From positions 21,861 through 85,860 of the forward strand of contig JAGFIZ010000025.1 in assembly GCA_024103135.1 (NCBI GenBank): DNA of 64,000 nucleotides, written 5' to 3'. The notes beneath the pieces are model-generated. The model was given only the letters and a program-made list of their open reading frames with translations, was not told the DNA's origin and made no database searches. This DNA comes from Bradyrhizobiaceae bacterium. GTDB taxonomy: Bacteria > Bacteroidota > Ignavibacteria > Kapaibacteriales > Kapaibacteriaceae. Below, piece after piece: positions 27,986-37,498 of this stretch. Position numbers and translations under genes: made by a program. Position 1 is the stretch's first letter; every line of letters starts with the position of its first letter.

Positions 27986-30913
27986 ATGTCAGATGTGAAG
28001 GCACCGAAAAACAACGCAGTACGAGTGTGGCTATGCTTGCTCGTAGTGCTGACGATGGTAGGGGGCATTCAGTTGAATGCACAACATGCCGACTCCACAT
28101 CAACCGTGATATGTTCGGTAACGAACGCCGAGACTTCCGACGCTATCAGCGGTGCATCGGTGGGAGTGCTCGGCACACGCAAAGGAGGGTATGCCGACAA
28201 GGATGGTCGGGCTAGGATCGGCAAGCTCAAGCCAGGACGATACACGCTAAAGGTATCAAGCATTGGATTCGATGTTGATAGTTCGACGACCGTTATCTGT
28301 GAGGCAGGATCTACCGTCAGAGTCGCAGTCGCCCTCATACCGTCCAACAAGAACCTCGATGAGGTGGTAGTGGTCGCAGACAACGTCAACGACAATGCTG
28401 CAGCTCAGCTGGCAGAACGCAAGAATGCATCTGGCATATCGGATGGACTAACGAGTCAGCACATTTCTCGGCAGACCGACTCAGACGCCGGTCAAGCCGT
28501 CAGCAGAGTAACGGCAGTAACGCTTGTAAACGACAAGCATGTGTACATCCGCGGTCTGAGCGATCGGTATAACAACACCACGTTGAACGGTGCACCGATG
28601 TCGAGTTCATCTTCAGACCGACGGTCGTTCTCTTATGACGTTCTCCCAAGCTACATGCTACAGAACATCACGGTTGTAAAGTCGTTCACTCCCGACTTGC
28701 CTGGTGACTTCGTGGGTGGTATGGTTCAGCTAAACACTGTTGACTTTCCATCAGGGTTCAAGGTAAACGTAGGGGGCTCGGCAGCGTATAACGACCAGAT
28801 TACGTTTACGCGTAACGCCTTCTTGTCGACTCCTGCGGGTCCGATGGACTGGCTTGGCATGGGCGGCTCCTGGCGCAGCTCGCCTGCGATGCCCTCCGTA
28901 GAAGAGTTCGCTTCACTCCGCTCACGAGCCCACGCAGGCGATGAAGCTGCGATTGCTGCACACAATGCACTTGGTAGGGGCTTCAACAACACGTTGCTTG
29001 CACCTGAACGGTACGCAGCACCAGCCAACACGAGTCTGAACATTGGTTTGATGAACATCTACCCGTTAGGGGGCGAATCCAATCTTGGTGTAACGGCGGC
29101 CTTGAAGCATGGCGTTAAGTATGATGCGAACACCATGATACGTCGCGGTGTTCAGTCAGATGGACAAAGTCTGCTGTATGATTACACTGGAACAGTCACT
29201 ACAAGGCATACCGCCCTGAGTGCCTTTGCCAATGTTGTTTTGGCGGTGGACGAGCAGAACAAGCTCAGTCTGAAGAATACGTACTCAAGCACGAGTGCCG
29301 ACGAGGCAGTGTACCAATTCGGTCACGACGTAACAAAGAGTCAGCTTCGCAAAAACCTCTCGTTTGAGTACAACCAGAACAGTCTGCTTGCACTCGTACT
29401 CTCGGGTGATCACGACGATCTCGCGTCAACCAACGCCAGTCTTGACTGGACGCTCAGCTACTCGCTGGCACAGAACAGTCAACCCGACTTCAGACGTCTG
29501 CGCTTTAGCAAGAGCGAGTTTGCCGATGCCAATGCACCACTGGAAGTCGAGATTCCTAACTCTGGTTTCACAACACAAGGACTAGGGTCAGCAGCAGGCA
29601 GATTCTTCTCCGATCTGTCGGAACACTTCTGGGTAGGCAAGTTCAATCTTCGGTTGCCAGATGATCTGAAGAACGTCAAGGTAGGTGCACTCATTTCGGA
29701 CAAACGACGACAGTTCTCTTCACGCTCGTTTACCTACGTTCAGTCAGCAAACTCAACGATCGACTATCACCTGCTGACCTATAGCCCCCTTCCCCATGAG
29801 GTTCCTGACGTAACGCAGTTGTTTGCTGACTCGAACTTTCGCTCCGATGGTCTGGGATTAAGCGAAGACAGCAGGCTGCGTGATTCATACAGCGCCAGCG
29901 AGTCGCTGTACTCTGCCTATGGCATGGCCGATCTTCCGTTTACCTTGTTTGGCATTGCAAGTAGGGTAGTTGGTGGTGCTCGCATTGAGCATAGTGTGAA
30001 CACGCTTGCTTCGTACAACGACTCGGATGTTCCTGTGGACGTGAACCTGAGTATTACCGACGTGCTCCCTTCCATCAACGTAGTGCTGACGCCATGGGAG
30101 AATGTGAACGTTCGCCTTGGTGCAACGCGCACACTGTCACGTCCGGCCTTCCGCGAATTCGCCCCCTTCACCTTCTTCGACTTTCAAACACAGGGGTCGG
30201 TACGCGGCAATCCAGAGATCACCCGCACCATCGTGCAGAACTTCGATAGTCGACTTGAGTGGTTTATTGGTGCGGACGAGGTGGTCTCGGCATCGGCATT
30301 TTACAAGAAGCTGGACCATGCCCTTGAAAGCACAATTGAGCCAGCATCTTCTGAGCTCATCAGATCATACCGCAACTCCAGCGTGCCAGCCACCATCTAC
30401 GGCGTGGAATTCGAGGTTCAGAAGAACCTTGGATTCGTAGCAGGATTCCTTAAGCATTTCTCAATCAACGCCAATGCAGCATTCATGCACTCTTCTGTAA
30501 AGGTGATGCAAGGCGTGCTTGAGGATACTCGAGCAATGTGGGGACAAAGTCCGTACACACTCAACGGTGCACTAACCTATTCGAACCTCGAAACTGAAGC
30601 AGCAATAACGCTTTCGTACAACAGGTCAGGCAGACGCATCATTCAAGTGGCACCGATCGGCGTATACGAGGTTGGTCAAGCGTTTCTTGAAGACGGACCG
30701 CATGTATACGAGAATCCTCGCGACATGGTCGACCTAAGCATCATGCAGCAATTCGGTGACTGGAAGGTCAAGCTCGCTTTGCGCGACCTTCTTAACCAAC
30801 AGCTCACGTGGGAGCAGCTAGGGACTACCGTAGCAGTAAATCAGTATGGCAGAGAAATCAGTCTACAATTTTCATACACCTTTACTTCGGATGACGATGA
30901 ACGCGACAATTAG
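27986..30913 (+). CDS. TonB-dependent outer-membrane receptor with CarboxypepD_reg-like N-domain
   Basis: 975 residues from ATG 27986. Signal peptide VWLCLLVVLTMVGGIQLNAQ, then a carboxypeptidase-regulatory-like domain (SDAISGASVGVLGTRKGGYAD...RYTLKVSSIGF), a plug domain with VYIRGLSDRYNNTTLNGAPM, and a 22-strand-type barrel ending in an aromatic strand (SLQFSYTF). Such receptors import large or scarce substrates across the outer membrane with TonB energy. Substrate is unknown. Its stop overlaps the start of the next gene, encoding a secreted beta-helix protein, which suggests the two act together (receptor plus surface or secreted partner). Confidence 0.92.
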   Translation: MSDVKAPKNNAVRVWLCLLVVLTMVGGIQLNAQHADSTSTVICSVTNAETSDAISGASVGVLGTRKGGYADKDGRARIGKLKPGRYTLKVSSIGFDVDSSTTVICEAGSTVRVAVALIPSNKNLDEVVVVADNVNDNAAAQLAERKNASGISDGLTSQHISRQTDSDAGQAVSRVTAVTLVNDKHVYIRGLSDRYNNTTLNGAPMSSSSSDRRSFSYDVLPSYMLQNITVVKSFTPDLPGDFVGGMVQLNTVDFPSGFKVNVGGSAAYNDQITFTRNAFLSTPAGPMDWLGMGGSWRSSPAMPSVEEFASLRSRAHAGDEAAIAAHNALGRGFNNTLLAPERYAAPANTSLNIGLMNIYPLGGESNLGVTAALKHGVKYDANTMIRRGVQSDGQSLLYDYTGTVTTRHTALSAFANVVLAVDEQNKLSLKNTYSSTSADEAVYQFGHDVTKSQLRKNLSFEYNQNSLLALVLSGDHDDLASTNASLDWTLSYSLAQNSQPDFRRLRFSKSEFADANAPLEVEIPNSGFTTQGLGSAAGRFFSDLSEHFWVGKFNLRLPDDLKNVKVGALISDKRRQFSSRSFTYVQSANSTIDYHLLTYSPLPHEVPDVTQLFADSNFRSDGLGLSEDSRLRDSYSASESLYSAYGMADLPFTLFGIASRVVGGARIEHSVNTLASYNDSDVPVDVNLSITDVLPSINVVLTPWENVNVRLGATRTLSRPAFREFAPFTFFDFQTQGSVRGNPEITRTIVQNFDSRLEWFIGADEVVSASAFYKKLDHALESTIEPASSELIRSYRNSSVPATIYGVEFEVQKNLGFVAGFLKHFSINANAAFMHSSVKVMQGVLEDTRAMWGQSPYTLNGALTYSNLETEAAITLSYNRSGRRIIQVAPIGVYEVGQAFLEDGPHVYENPRDMVDLSIMQQFGDWKVKLALRDLLNQQLTWEQLGTTVAVNQYGREISLQFSYTFTSDDDERDN

Positions 30914-32894
30914 ACGACGCACATTCGTAGCTCTAATACTTGGAACCTTGATCATGCCAATACAAGTATGGTGTGGTCAACCACAGATCCTCTACCCCGC
31001 TGGAGGCGAAGTCTTCCACCCCGGCAGCACGCAGAAGATTGAGTGGGATACTACCGTTACGTCAACCAGCAAGCGCTGGCACTTCATGTATGCTACAAGT
31101 AAGGAGGGTCCATGGGAAAGCCTGGAAGCCCTCACGAACGTGAAGGATTCGGGCAAGACCAGAGGCACCTGTAACTGGCGGGTTCCTTACTCTTCGACAA
31201 CTACGGGCTACATCCGCATGGTGGACGTGGCAGATGAATCAACGTTTGCCGTTTCGAAGAATGCCTTTGCCATCTCGAAGTCGACGCTTGTCTACGTCGA
31301 CTCTACACTACGCGGCGAGATCAACGACAACATCACACTGAGCTCCGAAAAGGTTTATGGCTTGGACGGATTCGTTTACGTAAACGGGACACTCACGATT
31401 CAACCAGGAACGATCATCGTCGGTGACACCGTAGGACAGAACTCCGTGCTATGTGTGAATAGGGGAGGCAAGCTCATCGCCGATGGAACGCCGTCACGCC
31501 CAATCGTCTTCACCTCACGAGCCATACCAGGTCAGCGCGCTTCTGGCGACTGGGGCGGCATCGTCCTCTGCGGTCGTGCACCCATCAATCAACCTGGCGG
31601 TCAAACACAGGTAGAAGGTGGCATTGCCGACATCAACCCAGGGAAGGGATGGTATGGTGGTGATGATGTGAATGATAACAGTGGCATCCTTCGGTATGTG
31701 CGTATCGAGTTTGCCGGGATCGCAGTGCTACCCGACAATGAGCTAAACGGACTCACCCTTGGCGGTGTCGGCAAGGGTACAACGTTGGAGTACATTCAAG
31801 TGAGCTATGCAAACGACGATGCCTTTGAATGGTTTGGCGGTACGGTAGATGCCAAACATCTAGTTGCATACGGCACCCGTGATGACGACTTTGATTGTGA
31901 CAATGGATGGAATGGCAGAGTGCAATGGGGCATTGTCAAGCGCTTTCAAAACATAGCCGATCAAAGCACATCCGAAGCACTAGAAATCGACAACGACTCC
32001 AAATCATCATACAACTCTCCACGCACAGCGCCAGTGTTCTCGAATCTTACCATCATCGGTCCGATGCAGGACACATCGTGGACGCCAGGTAATGGTCCAA
32101 CCAACTACAACTCTCGTTTCGGTGCTGCAATCCAGATTCGCAGAGCAGCACTCGCTTCGATATACAACAGCGTTATCATCGGCTTTCCACGAGGCATCGA
32201 GATTGCTCAGGTACCCACGATGATCGCTGCAAGCCAGGACTCATTGGCTGTACGAGCCAACAGTTGGTACGGGTGGAAAAACTCATGGATGAACGTGGCA
32301 GGGGGCACGCCACCAAGCGGCTTCGATCCGTCGTGGATCGCACAAGAGCGCTATGCCAATACAGGCGATGGCTCTAATCCGAACAATGCCTCACTCGTTA
32401 ATCCATGGTCAACAAACTCAACATTCAACCCAGCACCCACGTCAGCAGCACCATACCTCACCACAGCACTGTGGGATGCAGGATTGCCTGGACACTTTAC
32501 TGACGAGTTCTTCACCAAGGTTGACTACCGTGGTGCATTGTCGGATGACGAGCAAGAGCGTTGGGATACAGGCTGGACCAACTACGATCCAGTGAACAGC
32601 AACTATGTGCCTGTAAGTGTTGCAGGGTACCAGGCAGCTACCTCTCAGCTCCACCTTTCACCCAACCCATGTTCGGACTTTGCTACTCTCGTAGTTCCGT
32701 CATGCGTTGGCTCCTGCAAGGTCGAAGTCCGCGACCTTCTAGGAAACGTTCTGCTTCAGCATGCCGCCAGTGGCGAAGAACACCATCAACGAACAGTGCA
32801 CCTGCGGACAGGCATGCTGCCAAGTGGTGAGTACCTGATGGTTGTCACCGACCGACAGTCTGTTCGCACACAACTCTTCAACGTTGTGAAGTAG
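30897..32894 (+). CDS. T9SS-secreted beta-helix-like protein, partner of TonB receptor
   Basis: About 665 residues from ATG 30897 (30891 also possible), overlapping the receptor gene by 17 bases. Signal peptide FVALILGTLIMPIQVWCGQ; an N-terminal Ig-like module (ILYPAGGEVFHPGSTQKIEWD); then a long segment with GTIIVGDTVGQNSVLCVNRGG, GGIVLCGRAP, YVRIEFAGI, GGVGKGTTLEYIQVSYANDDAFEWFGGTV, typical of a family common in Bacteroidota next to TonB receptors; C-terminal T9SS sorting domain (HLSPNPCSDFATL...LPSGEYLMVVTD). Likely surface-exposed and used with the upstream receptor. No catalytic residues can be named. Confidence 0.85.
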   Translation: MNATIRRRTFVALILGTLIMPIQVWCGQPQILYPAGGEVFHPGSTQKIEWDTTVTSTSKRWHFMYATSKEGPWESLEALTNVKDSGKTRGTCNWRVPYSSTTTGYIRMVDVADESTFAVSKNAFAISKSTLVYVDSTLRGEINDNITLSSEKVYGLDGFVYVNGTLTIQPGTIIVGDTVGQNSVLCVNRGGKLIADGTPSRPIVFTSRAIPGQRASGDWGGIVLCGRAPINQPGGQTQVEGGIADINPGKGWYGGDDVNDNSGILRYVRIEFAGIAVLPDNELNGLTLGGVGKGTTLEYIQVSYANDDAFEWFGGTVDAKHLVAYGTRDDDFDCDNGWNGRVQWGIVKRFQNIADQSTSEALEIDNDSKSSYNSPRTAPVFSNLTIIGPMQDTSWTPGNGPTNYNSRFGAAIQIRRAALASIYNSVIIGFPRGIEIAQVPTMIAASQDSLAVRANSWYGWKNSWMNVAGGTPPSGFDPSWIAQERYANTGDGSNPNNASLVNPWSTNSTFNPAPTSAAPYLTTALWDAGLPGHFTDEFFTKVDYRGALSDDEQERWDTGWTNYDPVNSNYVPVSVAGYQAATSQLHLSPNPCSDFATLVVPSCVGSCKVEVRDLLGNVLLQHAASGEEHHQRTVHLRTGMLPSGEYLMVVTDRQSVRTQLFNVVK

Positions 32895-32957
32895 ACCATT
32901 GGTTCACATCAACATGTAGCAGAACAAACCCTGAGCGTCCAACCCGCTCGGTGAGTA

Positions 32958-34091
32958 CTACCGCAAGAAGAAGATCAGTAGCGTTACTACGATCTGCATG
33001 GCCAGTACCCACCGAGCGAGCGTTGGACGCTGACGTTTAAACCAGTGCCACCCATACATGGCCACTAACAGTGGAATGGTGAGTGCAATCCACATTGTCG
33101 CAACCGTAAGGTAATTGCCCTGGCTCCAGCCAAAGTTTTCTAAAATGTCAGGCGTATAGGCACCATACACCACCTGAAGGTGACTCAAGTACAAGAACAG
33201 CGACTCCATGCCAACGATCTGCAGAAACGTTCCTGTACGCGACTGTTTGAGCCAATCTTCGATCAGAAACAGTCCACCGAACCCAACCATGAGTCCGCAT
33301 ATCCTAAACCCATGCACACCTGGCGACGTATACCACCACACATCGTGCCATGGACTCGGTATGTCGAGCGACTTAATCCAGAAAATCACGACAGGTAGCG
33401 TGACGCCAAGGCCAACAAGCCATCGTGAAAGCTTGAGCTTATTGTCAACCCTGAAGAACAGATTGCTAAAGAACATGCCAGCAAACAAGTAACCCGACCA
33501 TGGAACAATTGGAAATGTGGAAGGGGGCTTGTTAGAGAAGGCATAGGCAAGCCAGTACGGCAAGTCGGAAGCATTGACCCACTGTTGAACGAAGACCGTT
33601 GTAGTGAACACCAGTCCAGCAAGTATGCCACATGCAACAGAGGTCCAGTGTACGCTTCTCAACACCAGGAACAAGCCTAATACGATGAGCGATGCATAGA
33701 CAATCGTGTGCAGCACGTCGAACTGAAGCCAAGAACGGACAGCATCCGTCGGTAGCAGACTAAACTTAGAGAAGGCAAAGACCGGTACATGGAACATGTA
33801 AGCCCAGAACAGCACGTAAGACAGTCGGCGCAAGTAGTCCCAGAGGGCCGGCTGTAGTTGCAGATATGCCGAGCCCTTCCGCGTGAGGGCGATGTACAGT
33901 CCGCAGCCAGCGCAAAAAATGAATGCCGGTGCAACAAAACCATTTGAAATGTTCAGGAGGTTATACCACCAACCATGCTTGAGTTCATCGGCAAGGACGA
34001 CGTTGGTGATGTGAACCTGGATCATCCAGATCACGGCAAAGGCACGGAGTACGTCCAGGAAGACGTACCGCTCGGATTTGGCAGCAGTCAT
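32958..34091 (-). CDS. Membrane acyltransferase, acyltransferase-3/HGSNAT-like
   Basis: 377 residues from ATG 34091; the open frame extends upstream but that part is the small coding region 34088-34198 in another frame. About ten membrane segments. The N-terminal RYVFLDVLRAFAVIWMIQVHITN is the hallmark of acyltransferase-3/DUF1624 proteins, with the LDxLR and the catalytic-type His. Such proteins transfer acetyl or other acyl groups to sugars at the membrane; substrate unknown. Its start overlaps the stop of a 36-residue membrane protein gene (ATGA). It ends in a run of hydrophobic residues, QIVVTLLIFFLR. Confidence 0.82.
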   Translation of the reverse strand: MTAAKSERYVFLDVLRAFAVIWMIQVHITNVVLADELKHGWWYNLLNISNGFVAPAFIFCAGCGLYIALTRKGSAYLQLQPALWDYLRRLSYVLFWAYMFHVPVFAFSKFSLLPTDAVRSWLQFDVLHTIVYASLIVLGLFLVLRSVHWTSVACGILAGLVFTTTVFVQQWVNASDLPYWLAYAFSNKPPSTFPIVPWSGYLFAGMFFSNLFFRVDNKLKLSRWLVGLGVTLPVVIFWIKSLDIPSPWHDVWWYTSPGVHGFRICGLMVGFGGLFLIEDWLKQSRTGTFLQIVGMESLFLYLSHLQVVYGAYTPDILENFGWSQGNYLTVATMWIALTIPLLVAMYGWHWFKRQRPTLARWVLAMQIVVTLLIFFLR

Positions 34092-34198
34092 CGCTCTCTC
34101 TTCCCTCCAAAGAATCGGCGAAAGAAACCAAGAACAACGCTGGACAGCAAGATTGCCCCAACGATTACGGCCAAAAACACAATGACGTAGCGTTGCAT
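34088..34198 (-). CDS. Small 36-residue single-pass membrane protein coupled to the acyltransferase
   Basis: On the minus strand ATG at 34198 opens a frame of 36 codons ending in TGA at 34088-34090, and that TGA shares ATGA with the acyltransferase start. The product begins MQRYVIVFLAVIVGA, has one hydrophobic segment (about residues 4-26), and ends in a basic tail (FFRRFFGGKRER). The overlap, hydrophobic content and positive-inside tail argue for a real gene. Function unknown; it may be a subunit or chaperone for the acyltransferase. It is 64 bases from the divergent ppx start. Confidence 0.65.
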   Translation of the reverse strand: MQRYVIVFLAVIVGAILLSSVVLGFFRRFFGGKRER

Positions 34199-34261
34199 CA
34201 TGCGATAATGTGCAAAAAGAACACATTGTGGTGTGAACTATGCAACTATTTTTATCGAACC

Positions 34262-35821
34262 ATGAGCGACCACACCTTAGCATCGTCAGATGTGATTGCT
34301 GCCATCGACGTTGGCACCAACTCCTTTCACATGGTCATCGCAACCGTTAGTGCCAGGGGTGTGCTAAAGGTCATCGCACGAAATAAGGAGATGGTTCGGC
34401 TCGGATCAGCTGCTGCCGATATGAAGATGCTCCAGCCAGATGCCATGCAGCGCGGCGTGCTAACCATGAAGCGGTTTGTCGAAGAAGCACGTCACCACAA
34501 CGCACACATCCTGGCTGTGGCAACCAGTGCCGTAAGAGAAGCACTTAATCGCGACGAGTTTGTGCACCAGGTTCTCGAAGCCACTGGCGTCGAGATCGAG
34601 GTAGTTAGCGGTACCGAGGAAGGCCGCCTTATCTATCTCGGGGCCAGCCATGCCTTGCCAATCTCCAACGTCCACACACTCGTGATGGACATCGGTGGGG
34701 GAAGCACTGAAACCATCCTTGGCTATAAGGGCGAGGTGGACTATGTACACAGTGCCAAACTGGGTCACATCCGGATGACGACGCGCTTCTTCCCCGATGG
34801 CAGGGCTACACAGGAGGCTGTGGATGAGTGTCGGGAGGTTATTCGCGGTGTGTGGACCCCTGCCTTCCAAGCCATTAACGCTCTAGGATTTGAGCGCGTA
34901 GTGGGCTGTAGCGGAACCATCATGGCTTTGGTGAATATGACGCTGACGCGGAGGAAGCGACGTACACCAGAAGGTCTCAATGCCGTCCGCCTATCAAGCG
35001 AACACCTCCTCGAGACCATTCAGCACGTTGTCGACGTCAAGATCAACGGCGGCGGCAAGTTGGAAGGGCTCGACCCCAAGCGCAATGACGTGATACTTGC
35101 TGGCGCACTCATACTCGAACAAGCCATTCATGGCTTGAAGATTGGGGAGATCACCACATCGGCTTATGCACTTCGAGAAGGCATCGTCTTCGACACGGTG
35201 CAGAAAACCCGCGACATTGAGGAGTACCATCACCTTTCGCACCTGCGATTTCACAGCGTGGATCATTTGTGTGAGCAGTTCAAGGTGAACAAAGCTCACG
35301 CAGAGCACGTACGCGACCTGTCACTGATGATGTTCGATGAGCTCGCTGTCGTTCACGGCTATTCGTACGTGGAGAGGGAGTTGCTTGAAGCTGCTGCCTT
35401 GCTCCATGACGTCGGCTATCACATCTCAGCCGATCAGCATCATAAGCATGCAGAGTACATCATTCGCAACAGTCAGATGCCTGGCTTCACCAATAGTGAA
35501 ACAGCGCTCATTGGATGCATCGCACGCTATCACCGGAAGAGTCATCCAAAGAAGAAGCACCCTACCTACTCCACATTGTCGCAAGAAGACCAGAAGATGG
35601 TGAGTACCATGGCGTCGATGCTGCGCATAGCAGAGGGACTCGACAGACGCCAGCAACAGAATGTGAAATCCATTCGCATCGCCACCACCCCACAGACTAT
35701 CAACATTGTTGCCATAGCCCCCTCCCAAACACCCGACATCGAACTGTGGGGGGCAGAGCGCAGGAAGGCCTTGATGGAGGAGGTCTTCCAGCGTGAAGTA
35801 GTCCTTGGTAGTACCGGTTAG
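34262..35821 (+). CDS. Ppx/GppA phosphatase family protein with C-terminal HD domain
   Basis: 519 residues from ATG 34262. N-terminal actin-like fold with DVGTNSFHMVIA (phosphate loop), SGTEEGRLIYLGA, and MDIGGGSTETILG; C-terminal HD-type domain with LLEAAALLHDVGYHI and the H/D residues of a metal site. This is the Ppx/GppA architecture: exopolyphosphatase or pppGpp 5'-phosphohydrolase. The family cannot be split by sequence alone. Diverges from the small membrane protein and acyltransferase. Confidence 0.9.
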   Translation: MSDHTLASSDVIAAIDVGTNSFHMVIATVSARGVLKVIARNKEMVRLGSAAADMKMLQPDAMQRGVLTMKRFVEEARHHNAHILAVATSAVREALNRDEFVHQVLEATGVEIEVVSGTEEGRLIYLGASHALPISNVHTLVMDIGGGSTETILGYKGEVDYVHSAKLGHIRMTTRFFPDGRATQEAVDECREVIRGVWTPAFQAINALGFERVVGCSGTIMALVNMTLTRRKRRTPEGLNAVRLSSEHLLETIQHVVDVKINGGGKLEGLDPKRNDVILAGALILEQAIHGLKIGEITTSAYALREGIVFDTVQKTRDIEEYHHLSHLRFHSVDHLCEQFKVNKAHAEHVRDLSLMMFDELAVVHGYSYVERELLEAAALLHDVGYHISADQHHKHAEYIIRNSQMPGFTNSETALIGCIARYHRKSHPKKKHPTYSTLSQEDQKMVSTMASMLRIAEGLDRRQQQNVKSIRIATTPQTINIVAIAPSQTPDIELWGAERRKALMEEVFQREVVLGSTG

Positions 35822-35956
35822 AAGACCAAAGTGATGGCTTGGAGTATGATGCCGACACTACAAAAGCCATTAGATTCGTCAAGTAAGACCGCGGCACGCC
35901 CACACTGTGATTCAACCTCGGATGTGCCAGTATCATCATAACCATCGGTATTACGT

Positions 35957-37498
35957 ATGAATCGTACTCTGTTGACGGCCATTTCGCTTATCGGCGTTGG
36001 CGTTGTTTTTGGTGTTGTACTCATGACAACACTTGGCGAGAATGCCCTTGAAAAAGTTTTTGCAGCCGAACCAACCCTAGGTGCACAGCAGGCACCTGTA
36101 TCCGTTCCACCGGCAGTGCGAGCGTTGAACGATCAGTTTGTATCAGTTGCCGACGCCGTGACAAAGTCGGTGGTGTTCATTGATGTCAAGACAGAGTCGA
36201 AGCAACCATCGATGAACATTCCACAAGAGTTCTTCAGGTTCTTTGGACCAGATGGCGAGCAGGACCTTACTCCACCAGAAGGTGAGGCCGCAGGATCAGG
36301 CGTCATCATATCCACTGACGGTTACATCGTCACCAACAACCACGTCGTGGAGCATGCCAAGGACGGTGGAATTACAGTAACGACCATCGACCAGAAGGAG
36401 TACAAGGCAAAGCTCGTTGGACGTGATCCACTCACGGACCTTGCTGTGATCAAGATCGAGGGCAGCTTTACTCCTGCACATTTTGCCCAACGATCAATGA
36501 TTCACGTCGGCGAATGGGTTATCGCCGTTGGCAGTCCACTTGGCCTCAAGAGCACCGTCACCAGTGGCATTATCTCAGCGATGGGAAGGGGCATTGGCAT
36601 CGTAGGTACTAACGAACGTTCGTACGAACGTAATCGTTACGCAGTAGAGAACTTCATTCAAACGGACGCAGCAATCAACCCTGGCAACAGTGGTGGTGGA
36701 CTCTTCAACCTTGAGGGTTCGCTCGTTGGTATTAACACGGCCATCGCATCGCGCTCTGGTGTGAATGCCGGTTATGGATTTGCCATCCCTATCGACATGG
36801 TTCGCAGTGTTGCAGAAGATTTGATTGACGACGGTAAGATTGAACGCGGATATATCGGTGTTGAGATTTCGTCGGTTGATGAAACCACTGCAAAGGCCGT
36901 AGGACTTGACCGCGTTTCTGGTGTGCAGGTAAACCGTGTTGTCAAAGGCGGGGCTGCAGCTTCTGCAGGCGTAGAAGTTGGCGACGTGGTGTTGGAGGTA
37001 GACGGACAAGAAGTACGCACCTCGAACGACTTGCAGAATCAGATAGTCCTTCGCAGAGCTGGCGATAAGGTTAAGCTTACACTGTGGCGCAATGGCAAGC
37101 AGATTACCAAGACCGTTACGCTACGTTCACTTGATGGCGAGGGTTCCTTTGCCGAAGCCAAGTCTGGCGATTCACAACCAGCCTCGTCGGACGAACCAGA
37201 AAAGTTCAAAGGACTTGGCTTTACCGTCTCGCAGCTCACATCAGCTCAACGCAAGGAGTTCGATACCGATAACGGTGTGATCGTCACCGACGTTCAGCGG
37301 ACTGGTCCAACATCACGGAGAGGACTCAAGCCCAACACGGTAATTATCAAAGCAGATGGTAAGGCAGTAAATTCGCCCGCAGAGCTGCGCAGAATCCTTT
37401 CAAGCAAACGAGTAGGTGACGGAGTCTTGTTTGTAGTCAAGGACAAGGACGGCTCTAAAACTGCCGTTACTGTAGAAGTCCCCGAAGAGAATAGCTAA
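35957..37498 (+). CDS. HtrA/DegP-type periplasmic serine protease
   Basis: 513 residues. N-terminal membrane segment or signal (about 5-25), trypsin-like domain with catalytic His129 (NNHVVEHA), Asp161 (PLTDLAVIKI) and Ser245 (NPGNSGGGLF), then two PDZ domains (about 295-385 and 420-510). All three catalytic residues are present. HtrA proteases refold or degrade damaged envelope proteins. The stop overlaps the start of the barrel-protein gene (TAATG), so protease and outer-membrane protein are coupled. Confidence 0.93.
   Translation: MNRTLLTAISLIGVGVVFGVVLMTTLGENALEKVFAAEPTLGAQQAPVSVPPAVRALNDQFVSVADAVTKSVVFIDVKTESKQPSMNIPQEFFRFFGPDGEQDLTPPEGEAAGSGVIISTDGYIVTNNHVVEHAKDGGITVTTIDQKEYKAKLVGRDPLTDLAVIKIEGSFTPAHFAQRSMIHVGEWVIAVGSPLGLKSTVTSGIISAMGRGIGIVGTNERSYERNRYAVENFIQTDAAINPGNSGGGLFNLEGSLVGINTAIASRSGVNAGYGFAIPIDMVRSVAEDLIDDGKIERGYIGVEISSVDETTAKAVGLDRVSGVQVNRVVKGGAAASAGVEVGDVVLEVDGQEVRTSNDLQNQIVLRRAGDKVKLTLWRNGKQITKTVTLRSLDGEGSFAEAKSGDSQPASSDEPEKFKGLGFTVSQLTSAQRKEFDTDNGVIVTDVQRTGPTSRRGLKPNTVIIKADGKAVNSPAELRRILSSKRVGDGVLFVVKDKDGSKTAVTVEVPEENS

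Noticed and set aside
36588..36600. AGGGGCATTGG copies at about 21.56, 36.59 and 51.84 kb as a second motif family
   Set aside because: All encode Gly-Ile-Gly in similar frames; too few copies to separate from codon usage.
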